From NCBI GenBank assembly GCA_023399595.1, contig JAEWOR010000010.1, positions 1 to 34,866 of the forward strand: DNA of 34,866 bases, written 5' to 3'. Origin of the DNA: Bacteroidota bacterium. GTDB lineage: Bacteria > Bacteroidota > Bacteroidia > Flavobacteriales > Weeksellaceae. The position numbers and the translations under genes were made by a program. Shown piece after piece: positions 1 through 6,148 of the stretch (the stretch's first letter is position 1; each line of letters begins with the position of its first letter). Below the pieces are notes generated by a model that was not told where the DNA came from, searched no databases, and saw nothing but the letters and a program-made list of their open reading frames with translations.

Positions 1-103
1 CCGATACGTCTGTAGTTCTAGAAACGCTGTAGTTTAGCTTTAATACTTTTTGATCTGATCCTCCATTGAACTTTAAAAGTCCTCTTGAATTGTTTGCTGC
101 CAT
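1..103 (-). CDS. hcp: Hcp/TssD type VI secretion tube protein, N-terminal fragment
   Basis: Partial gene running off the left edge; only the first 34 codons are present, starting at the ATG complement 101-103. The visible protein begins MAANNSRGLLKFNGG and continues through KLNYSVSRTTDVS. That opening is characteristic, from memory, of the Hcp/TssD tube proteins of the Bacteroidota-specific T6SSiii. Hcp hexamers stack into the inner tube that is expelled with the VgrG spike. The VgrG genes at the far right of the window fit this reading. Only the N-terminus can be judged, so neither integrity nor the presence of a fused effector domain can be assessed. The gene has its own upstream gap (104-294) and is separated from the next gene by that gene's terminator. 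Confidence 0.8.
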   Translation of the reverse strand, partial: MAANNSRGLLKFNGGSDQKVLKLNYSVSRTTDVS

Positions 104-172
104 TTTTGTAAATTTTTTAAAAGGTTATTTAATTGGTTTGTGTATTATAATGTTTTTACCATTTCAATAACC

Positions 173-220
173 CAAAGATAGAACTGCCAATTTTATTTCT
201 TTGTAGTAGTTTTACTACAA
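173..220 (-). promoter_or_regulatory. Candidate hcp promoter with upstream palindrome
   Basis: Reading the minus strand, 173-180 is TATCTTTG, a full match to the Bacteroidota -7 consensus TAnnTTTG, 70 nt before the hcp ATG. No convincing -33 TTG lies at the usual distance. Just upstream, 201-220 is a perfect hairpin (8-bp arms TTGTAGTA/TACTACAA around GTTT) that could be an operator or chance. The rest of 104-294 shows no gene. Confidence 0.35.
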
Positions 221-242
221 TTGCAATTTTTTTTGCATTTTC

Positions 243-270
243 AATAAAAAAGACCATTAAGAAATGGCCT
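243..270 (-). terminator. Rho-independent terminator of the spmAB gene
   Basis: On the minus strand, AGGCCATT-TCTT-AATGGTCT forms an 8-bp stem (one G-U pair) with a 4-nt loop. It is followed directly by a T-rich tract (243-250). It lies about 25 nt past the spmAB stop codon and insulates hcp from it. Confidence 0.65.
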
Positions 271-294
271 GTTTAAGTTTTTTGAAAAAAAGAA

Positions 295-1698
295 TTAAGC
301 AAAAAACAAGTAAGCAAGAATAATAGAGGTTATAATTCCTACTAAATCGGCGAGAAGCATTGCAACAACAGTGTAACGGGTATTTTTAACCGCTACTGCT
401 CCAAAATATACAGCAATGACATAGAAAGTAGTATCTGAACTTCCTTGTAAAACGGCTGCCAATTTACCTTGGAAAGAATCTGCACCAAAAGTTTGCATAG
501 TATCAACCATCATTCCTCTAGCTCCAGAGCCTGAAAGAGGCTTTATTAATGCTGTTGGAAGGCCATCTACAAATCTTGTATCTGCATTTAAAATATTAGC
601 AACCCATTTCATCCCATCAATAACCACATCAAAAACGCCAGAAGTTCTTAAAAGCGAAATTGCGATTAACATTCCCACCAAATAAGGAATAATCTTTACA
701 CAGGTCGTAAATCCTTCTTTCGCACCTTCGATAAAGGCATCAAAAACATTGATCTTTTTATAAAGAGCTCCTAACACAATTGCAAGAAAAATAAACAAAA
801 TAAGACCATTGCTTACCACCATACTAAAAGTATCCAATTCATCTTTTGAAAGCTGAACCAAATAGGTAACTAAAAGTCCAATAATTGCAGAAATCCCTCC
901 TACATATGCTAAAACAATAGGTTGAAAGAGATTAATTTTTTGATACAAAGAAACAATAATCATTGCAGCCATTGTTGCTGCAAAAGTAGCTATCATACAT
1001 GGCAGGAAAATATCTGTTGGTGTGTGAGAACCCATTGATGCTCTAATGGCAATAATAGAAACGGGAATAAGCGTCATTCCACCTGCATGAAGACACAAAA
1101 ACATAATTTGTGAATTACTGGCGGTATCTTTTTGAGGATTTAAACTTTGTAAACTCTCCATAGCTTTAAGTCCAAAAGGAGTTGCAGCATTGTCCAATCC
1201 CAGTAAATTTGCACTAAAATTCATTAACATATGTCCAAAAGCAGGGTGATTTTTAGGGATTTCTGGAAATAGTTTTGAGAAGAAAGGCTGAATAAATCTC
1301 GATAATAAATTAATTCCTCCTGCTTTTTCCGCAATGCTCATAAACCCCATAAAAAGCGTCATAATACCTATTAATCCTAAGCAAATTTTAACAGCCGTCT
1401 CTGAAGTTCCAATAACACCATCCGCTTCCTGAATTCTATACACCTGAACTTTTTGTTGTAAAGAATCTGTTTTATAATGAATTCTGTTGTCTTCAAAACT
1501 CAAATTTTTATTCAGATTATCTTTTATTAAAGGTGAAATTTCTTGAATAGGTTTTGTGGCAATTTGTACAGTATCTCCCCCTTTTCCTACTACCATATCA
1601 TTAAAAATACTGCTGTAATTGGAGCTCGATATATATTTTATACTTGCAATAGCAATAGCAATAATGATAAATGCTGACCAAATTCTACTAAGGACCAT
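295..1698 (-). CDS. SpmA-SpmB fusion, nucleoside-recognition (Gate) domain membrane protein
   Basis: A 467-aa integral membrane protein with two Gate/nucleoside-recognition halves. The N-terminal half resembles SpmA (about residues 100-260, with NFSANLLGLDNAATPFGLKAM and CLHAGGMTLIPVSI). The C-terminal half resembles SpmB (about 300-467, with IPYLVGMLIAISLLR, PLSGSGARGMMVDTM and GSSDTTFYVIAVYFG). A hydrophobic N-terminal segment precedes a soluble stretch of about 60 residues, then multiple membrane helices. In Bacillus spmA and spmB are separate sporulation-associated genes. A single fused protein is common in non-sporulating Bacteroidota, where its substrate is not established. It is transcribed alone, ending at the terminator at 243-270. 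The family assignment is firm; the transported substrate is unknown. Confidence 0.88.
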   Translation of the reverse strand: MVLSRIWSAFIIIAIAIASIKYISSSNYSSIFNDMVVGKGGDTVQIATKPIQEISPLIKDNLNKNLSFEDNRIHYKTDSLQQKVQVYRIQEADGVIGTSETAVKICLGLIGIMTLFMGFMSIAEKAGGINLLSRFIQPFFSKLFPEIPKNHPAFGHMLMNFSANLLGLDNAATPFGLKAMESLQSLNPQKDTASNSQIMFLCLHAGGMTLIPVSIIAIRASMGSHTPTDIFLPCMIATFAATMAAMIIVSLYQKINLFQPIVLAYVGGISAIIGLLVTYLVQLSKDELDTFSMVVSNGLILFIFLAIVLGALYKKINVFDAFIEGAKEGFTTCVKIIPYLVGMLIAISLLRTSGVFDVVIDGMKWVANILNADTRFVDGLPTALIKPLSGSGARGMMVDTMQTFGADSFQGKLAAVLQGSSDTTFYVIAVYFGAVAVKNTRYTVVAMLLADLVGIITSIILAYLFFA

Positions 1699-1765
1699 GG
1701 AATTATGTATTAATTTTTAAATGTAAGAATTTTGTTTGTAAAGAAAAGAAACTTCTTATTTCTTT

Positions 1766-2299
1766 TTAAGCTCTCTTTTCAGTGTCATCTTCTGTGAGAT
1801 AAATTAAAGTATCATCATCAAATTTTTGATGGATATTACAAAGTAATTGAGCGTTTTTAGTCATGTTTTGAAGTTTCTCAATAAAGAAATTCTTTTCGAA
1901 AAACTGCCTGTGAATTCCAGAAAGCATCTTTTGAAAATGCATCATCCCTACTCTATTATTATGCAAATCCATTTTGGTTTCCAATGGTTCATTAGGGAAA
2001 AGTTCTTCATGCATATCTGTCATTCTTTTGCAAAACTCCATAGCTTTTTCCGGAGAAGAAATTTTACAGCAATACATCAGGATAAAACAACACCAAAGCG
2101 CATGTCTGAAAGCATTTCCTTTGCCACTAGTAGATGCCGAATGAGGATAGAGTTTTTGTGCGATAGCAAAAGCTTGAAAAGTAGCATAAACACTCAAAAT
2201 AGCAAACAAAGGATGAGGCAATAATACACCTAAAAGTTTCATTATTTTTTTGAAACTTAAGTGTCTGATAGAATTAAAAAAAACTTTGAATGTTCTCAT
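1766..2299 (-). CDS. DUF6973-like protein with conserved His/Asp/Asn motifs
   Basis: A 177-aa protein with a hydrophobic N-terminal region (about residues 20-50). It then carries the motifs KGNAFRHALW (about 60-69), MHEELFPN (about 95-102) and MDLHNNRVGMMHF (about 109-121). The spaced N-x-x-R-H, H-E and D-L-x-N-N motifs match what I recall of the DUF6973 family, a proposed metal-binding, possibly hydrolase-like domain. No reaction is established. It lies between spmAB and accD on the same strand. The accD terminator ends only a few bases before the chosen ATG, so either it has an unseen promoter there or it depends on read-through. The family name is from memory; a signal-anchor role for the N-terminus is inference. 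Confidence 0.6.
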   Translation of the reverse strand: MRTFKVFFNSIRHLSFKKIMKLLGVLLPHPLFAILSVYATFQAFAIAQKLYPHSASTSGKGNAFRHALWCCFILMYCCKISSPEKAMEFCKRMTDMHEELFPNEPLETKMDLHNNRVGMMHFQKMLSGIHRQFFEKNFFIEKLQNMTKNAQLLCNIHQKFDDDTLIYLTEDDTEKRA

Positions 2300-2301
2300 C
2301 T

Positions 2302-2338
2302 AAAAAAGAAATCTCTCTCCATAATTAGAGAGAGATTT
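2302..2338 (-). terminator. Terminator downstream of accD
   Basis: Perfect 11-bp inverted repeat AAATCTCTCTC (2309-2319) and GAGAGAGATTT (2328-2338) with an 8-nt loop. Read on the minus strand it is followed by CTTTTTTAG, a U-tract ending about 3 nt before the ATG of the DUF6973-like gene. This position would end accD transcripts or act as an attenuator in front of the next gene. Confidence 0.8.
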
Positions 2339-2367
2339 ATAATAATTGTTACAAAAGGGGGCTAAAA

Positions 2368-3219
2368 TTAAGCTTTAACTAAGAAATTAGCTGCTTTTGA
2401 AACTGTTTCTTTCATTTCTGTTCTTTTTACAATAAAATCTACGAAACCTTTCTCTTGCAAGAATTCTGAAGTTTGGAAACCTTCTGGTAAATCTCTACCG
2501 ATGGTCTCGCGGATAACTCTTGGTCCTGCAAAACCAATTAAAGCACCTGGTTCCGCCATAATTATATCTGCAGTCATTGCGAAAGATGCTGTAATACCTC
2601 CAAATGTAGGGTCGCAAAGGTAAGCGATATACGGAAGTCCAGCTTCTGACAATTGAGCCAATTTTGATTGTACTTTAGCCAACTGCATTAAAGAATATGT
2701 AGCTTCCTGCATTCTTGCTCCGCCCGACTGACAAATAATCATGTATGGAAGTTTATGTTGGATAGCATAATCTACAGCTCTGCGGATTTTTTCACCCATT
2801 ACAGAACCCAAAGAACCACCAATAAAGGCAAAATCCATACAAGAAATCACCATTTCGGTACCGTTTACTTTTCCGTGTGCGTTTCTGATAGAATCTGTAA
2901 GCTTTGTTTTAGCTTTTACTTCTTTTAGACGGTCTGCATAAGGTTTGGTATCCTTAAATTTAAGCATATCCACGCTTTCTACATTGGCATCCATCTCTTT
3001 GAAGTGTCCATCATCAAAAAGCATATCAAAATATTCAGCACTGCCTATTCTAACATGGAATTCATCCTCAGGAGAAACATAATTATTTTTTTTCAGTTCT
3101 TCATGCTCCACTATTTTTCCAGAGGGTGTTTGATGCCAAAGTCCTTTTGGAACATCTTTTTTCTCATCAGTAGAAGTCGTGATATTTTTTGCTTTTCTTT
3201 TAAACCAGTCGAATGCCAT
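2368..3219 (-). CDS. accD: Acetyl-CoA carboxylase carboxyltransferase subunit beta, zinc-ribbon cysteines absent
   Basis: Beta subunit of the cytosolic carboxyltransferase that moves carboxyl from biotin-BCCP to acetyl-CoA, the committed step of fatty acid synthesis. An ATG in frame upstream (3253-3255) is rejected because the conserved N-terminus MAFDWFKRKAKNI starts at 3219, giving 283 aa. The crotonase-type core is intact: MDFAFIGGSLGSVMGEKI, SGGARMQEA, LCDPTFGGITASFAM, GFAGPRVI and LPEGFQTSEF. The N-terminal ribbon that in E. coli AccD carries four zinc-binding cysteines (CxxC and CxxC) aligns here to WHQTPSGK and YVSPEDEFH, with no cysteines. I recall this from other flavobacteria, so it is likely a lineage trait and not damage. 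It follows fbaA on the same strand, separated by a 12-bp inverted repeat. Confidence 0.95.
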   Translation of the reverse strand: MAFDWFKRKAKNITTSTDEKKDVPKGLWHQTPSGKIVEHEELKKNNYVSPEDEFHVRIGSAEYFDMLFDDGHFKEMDANVESVDMLKFKDTKPYADRLKEVKAKTKLTDSIRNAHGKVNGTEMVISCMDFAFIGGSLGSVMGEKIRRAVDYAIQHKLPYMIICQSGGARMQEATYSLMQLAKVQSKLAQLSEAGLPYIAYLCDPTFGGITASFAMTADIIMAEPGALIGFAGPRVIRETIGRDLPEGFQTSEFLQEKGFVDFIVKRTEMKETVSKAANFLVKA

Positions 3220-3245
3220 TTTCTTATGTATTATTGTAAAACGTA

Positions 3246-3289
3246 AAATGTACAATGCCTAGTAATGATACTTTTTACATTGTACATTT
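3246..3289. repeat. 12-bp inverted repeat between fbaA and accD
   Basis: AAATGTACAATG (3246-3257) and CATTGTACATTT (3278-3289) are perfect reverse complements around a 20-nt spacer, filling most of the 76-bp fbaA-accD gap. There is no U-tract after the stem on the minus strand, so it is not a typical terminator. It could be a partial attenuator, an operator or a small palindromic repeat element. Confidence 0.6.
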
Positions 3290-3295
3290 CACAAA

Positions 3296-4366
3296 TTATT
3301 TAAGTGTATTAACGTTATTCAAATCTTCGAAAGCTTGAACCAATCTTGCTCCGAAAGTTTCTTCTCCTTTTCTTAACCAAACTCTTGGATCATAGAATTT
3401 TTTGTTGGGTTTATCTTCACCTTCTGGGTTACCAATCTGAGTTTTCAAATATTCGATATTATTCGTAACATAGTCTCTAACTCCTTCTGTGTAAGCAAAC
3501 TGAAGATCTGTATCAATATTCATTTTGATAACTCCATAATCAATAGCTTCTCTAATTTCTTCTAAAGAAGATCCAGAACCACCGTGGAAAACAAAATTAA
3601 TTGGTTTTGCCACTGTTCCGAATTTCTCTTGAACAAATTTCTGAGAGTTATCAAGGATTTTTGGTGTAAGAACTACGTTTCCTGGCTTATAAACACCGTG
3701 TACGTTACCAAATGCTGCCGCAATTGTAAAGTTATCAGAAATAGCTTTTAATTTCTCGTAAGTATAAGCTACATCTTCCGGCTGAGTGTACAATAATGAG
3801 TTGTCTACACTTGAGTTGTCCACACCATCTTCTTCACCACCTGTTACACCAATTTCTACTTCAAGAGTCATGTTCATTTTTGCCATTCTCTCGAAATATC
3901 TGCAAGAAATTTCTAAGTTTTCTTCTAAAGATTCCTCAGAAAGATCTAACATATGAGATGAATACAAAGACTTCCCTGTTCTTTTGAAAAATTCTTCATT
4001 AGCATCCATTAAACCATCAATCCAAGGCAATAATTTCTTTGCACAATGGTCTGTATGAAGGATAACGGTAGCTCCGTAAGCCTCAGCTAATGTATGAATA
4101 TGTTGTGCTCCTGCAATTCCTCCTAAAATAGCAGATTTTTGAGCTTCTGTACTAAGTCCTTTTCCTGCGTTGAAAGCTGCTCCTCCATTAGAAAACTGAA
4201 TGATGACAGGAGAATTTAGTTTAGCTGCTGTTTCCATTGTTGCGTTTACGTTACTAGAACCAATAACGTTTACAGCTGGAAGTGCATACTTGTTCTCTTT
4301 AGCATGTTGGAAAATTTCTGTAACTAAATTACCTGTGGCAACTCCTGCCGGGAAAATTCTGCTCAT
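3296..4366 (-). CDS. fbaA: Class II fructose-bisphosphate aldolase
   Basis: A 356-aa zinc-dependent aldolase that cleaves fructose 1,6-bisphosphate to dihydroxyacetone phosphate and glyceraldehyde 3-phosphate in glycolysis and runs in reverse in gluconeogenesis. Class II markers are clear: VILHTDHCAKK (residues 101-111, with catalytic Asp106 and zinc ligand His107), EIGVTGGEEDGVDN (about 172-185), GNVHGVYKPGNV (about 220-231, zinc His), FHGGSGSS (about 261-268, zinc His and phosphate loop) and IKMNIDTD. The long insertion around GGEEDGVDN and the total length place it in the class IIA group with E. coli FbaA. It starts at MSRIFPAGV and lies upstream of accD. Glycolytic pgk lies about 5.5 kb away across the rpiB-pgk gap. 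Confidence 0.96.
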   Translation of the reverse strand: MSRIFPAGVATGNLVTEIFQHAKENKYALPAVNVIGSSNVNATMETAAKLNSPVIIQFSNGGAAFNAGKGLSTEAQKSAILGGIAGAQHIHTLAEAYGATVILHTDHCAKKLLPWIDGLMDANEEFFKRTGKSLYSSHMLDLSEESLEENLEISCRYFERMAKMNMTLEVEIGVTGGEEDGVDNSSVDNSLLYTQPEDVAYTYEKLKAISDNFTIAAAFGNVHGVYKPGNVVLTPKILDNSQKFVQEKFGTVAKPINFVFHGGSGSSLEEIREAIDYGVIKMNIDTDLQFAYTEGVRDYVTNNIEYLKTQIGNPEGEDKPNKKFYDPRVWLRKGEETFGARLVQAFEDLNNVNTLK

Positions 4367-4438
4367 AATTTACTTTTTAATTTGATACTTTATGTGTATT
4401 AAAAATTTCGTGTAAAGGTAATCATTTTTATGGAAAAA

Positions 4439-5305
4439 TTAATTTCTTTTATCTTTTCCCCAAAGCAGTTTTTGACGGATTGTTTCGTAGAAACTTAAAT
4501 TCATGGGTTGAACCAGAAGAAGTTTAAATTTAGCCTTTTTAATAACGATTTCTTGATCCGTTTTGATATGAATCAATCTAGAGTCTAATGACAATGAATA
4601 TTCTGAAACTCGACTTTCAATCCTGAATTTAATTTCCACATTTTCATTTACCACCAAAGGACGCACATTTAAATTGTGAGGTGCAATTGGCGTAATCACA
4701 AAATTATCGTTGTTAGGAGAAATAATAGGACCCCCACAACTTAAAGAATAAGCCGTAGAACCAGTAGGAGTGGAGATAATAACACCGTCGCCCCAAAAAA
4801 CGTTAAGAAACTCACCATTAATATAAGAGTCTACGGTAATCATAGAGGTAGTTTCTTTTCTGGAAACCGTAACATCATTCAAAGCAAAGGGAAAAAACTC
4901 GTCAGATTTTGGTGAAACCACTTCAATAACAGATCTTTCGCTGGTTTTTACATTTCCTTTAATAATTTCATCTAATTCTTTGAAGACTTCTTCTTTGGTA
5001 AAACTCGCTAGAAACCCCAATCTACCAGTATTTACACCTACAACAGGAATTTCTAAGTCTTCAATAAAAGTAATAGAGTTTACGATAGTTCCATCGCCTC
5101 CAAAAGTGAAAAAAAGATCTACTTTTTTGTCTAGTAAATCTTGTTTTTTAGAAAAAGTTTCAAAAATTTTAGAAAACTGTAGTGCATCCGCCATTTCTTC
5201 ATGTAAAACAGCTTTTACACCTCTGCTTTCTAGTTCTGAAATAAATTTACTGAGGTATAAAAATGTATCTAAATCTCTCTTTTGAGAATATATTGCTGCT
5301 TTCAT
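4439..5305 (-). CDS. nadK: NAD kinase
   Basis: A 288-aa cytosolic kinase that makes NADP+ from NAD+ and ATP. The family signature GGDGT sits at residues 69-73 in FFTFGGDGTIVNS. It is followed by NTGRLGFLA (92-100) and the NAD-binding stretch GDGVIISTPTGSTAYSLSCGGPII (written here as GDGVIISTPTGS then TAYSLSCGGPII, around 170-194). Length is normal for the family. The ATG lies 2 nt after the stop of the CBS-domain gene, so the two are almost certainly co-transcribed and perhaps translationally coupled. A CBS-nadK pair is, from memory, common in flavobacteria. It may let the CBS protein sense adenylates near an NADP-forming enzyme, but that link is inference. Confidence 0.96.
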   Translation of the reverse strand: MKAAIYSQKRDLDTFLYLSKFISELESRGVKAVLHEEMADALQFSKIFETFSKKQDLLDKKVDLFFTFGGDGTIVNSITFIEDLEIPVVGVNTGRLGFLASFTKEEVFKELDEIIKGNVKTSERSVIEVVSPKSDEFFPFALNDVTVSRKETTSMITVDSYINGEFLNVFWGDGVIISTPTGSTAYSLSCGGPIISPNNDNFVITPIAPHNLNVRPLVVNENVEIKFRIESRVSEYSLSLDSRLIHIKTDQEIVIKKAKFKLLLVQPMNLSFYETIRQKLLWGKDKRN

Positions 5306-5307
5306 AT

Positions 5308-5958
5308 TTAAATTTCAATGAATTTTTGAAGGAATCCGAAACGATCTTTCAACATATCTGTTTTTTCGTCGTTGTAGAATTTTTCTACAATTTTATAGTC
5401 ATATCTTTGGAAAGTAGCATCAATAGAGCTTAAATTTTCATTTCCAATTTTTAAAGTTACCCGTACAAAATCTTCTGTCATTTCACTGATAAAAGAACCG
5501 TATAATTTAGCGTTATTACTTTCTATAATATTTGCAATCTCTGTCATAGAATACCTTTTTGTAGGAACTTCCACTGTTAAAACAGCTCCTGATTCTGAGA
5601 ATAACGGATATTTTGATAATTCTTGAAAAACATCCTCATACGAGATGTAACCAAGGTATTTTTCATTTTTATTGATAACAGGAACTATATTGGAGTTGAA
5701 AGTATAAAACAATCTAATACTTTCGATAATGCTATTGTCTTCAAGGATTGCAAAACGTTCAATAAGATGTTCCAAACTTTTTAGCGTACCTTCAGATTCT
5801 TCCAAAGATTCTTTAGAAAGAGCACCGTAAAAGTGATGATTTTTCTTGATGATAATATGCGAATAACAAAAATCATTCATGGCAGATTTAGCCTCCTCCA
5901 CAGAATCTGTAAGGTGGAAGCTCGGAAAATCTTTAGAAATGTAATCTTTAATAAACAT
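5308..5958 (-). CDS. CBS-domain protein paired with nadK
   Basis: A 216-aa soluble protein. It has two CBS-type segments: roughly residues 1-60 (VEEAKSAMNDFCYSHIIIKK, FYGALSKESL) and 65-125 (SIIESIRLFYTFNSNIVPVI, YLGYISYEDVF). The C-terminal part (about 125-216) has an ACT-like alternation of beta strands and helices (GAVLTVEVPTKRYSMTEIA, FVRVTLKIG). CBS pairs usually bind adenosyl ligands such as AMP, ATP or SAM and regulate a partner. No catalytic motif is seen. It precedes nadK by 2 nt. The domain call is good, the ligand is unknown, and the ACT-like reading of the C-terminus is tentative. Confidence 0.85.
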   Translation of the reverse strand: MFIKDYISKDFPSFHLTDSVEEAKSAMNDFCYSHIIIKKNHHFYGALSKESLEESEGTLKSLEHLIERFAILEDNSIIESIRLFYTFNSNIVPVINKNEKYLGYISYEDVFQELSKYPLFSESGAVLTVEVPTKRYSMTEIANIIESNNAKLYGSFISEMTEDFVRVTLKIGNENLSSIDATFQRYDYKIVEKFYNDEKTDMLKDRFGFLQKFIEI

Positions 5959-6040
5959 ATTGCTAATTTAAAAAAAATGTTTTTTACAAGCTATTAAATG
6001 CATATGATTTTTAGTGAATAGGAGAGTCTTGAATATTTTC

Positions 6041-6117
6041 AATAAAAAAACTGTGTTAATCTGCATAATTTCAGGGAAAATTTTAAAACCCAAAAATTGC
6101 ACAGATGAACACAGATT
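6041..6117 (-). terminator. Long imperfect hairpin with U-tract after rnr
   Basis: 6048-6066 and 6099-6117 are imperfect inverted repeats (14 of 19 positions pair; core CTGTGTT-ATCTG), with an inner GGG/CCC stem in the loop. On the minus strand the second arm runs straight into TTTTTTTATT, so it can terminate rnr transcripts about 30 nt past the stop. The CTGTGTTNATCTG arms also resemble an intergenic repeat seen in several bacterial genomes, so it may be a dispersed element reused as a terminator. The rest of 5959-6148 shows nothing else. Confidence 0.5.
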
Positions 6118-6148
6118 GTAATTTTTTAATGTTAAAAAACAAAGGTTC

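Noticed and set aside
1744..1766. AAAAGAAA/TTTCTTTT hairpin at the end of the DUF6973-like gene
   Set aside because: The stem is nearly all A-T, has no following U-tract and overlaps the stop codon; too weak to call a terminator.
3220..3255. Upstream ATG giving accD twelve extra residues (MYILRFTIIHKK)
   Set aside because: The conserved AccD N-terminus begins at MAFDWFKRK, and the extension falls in the intergenic repeat region.
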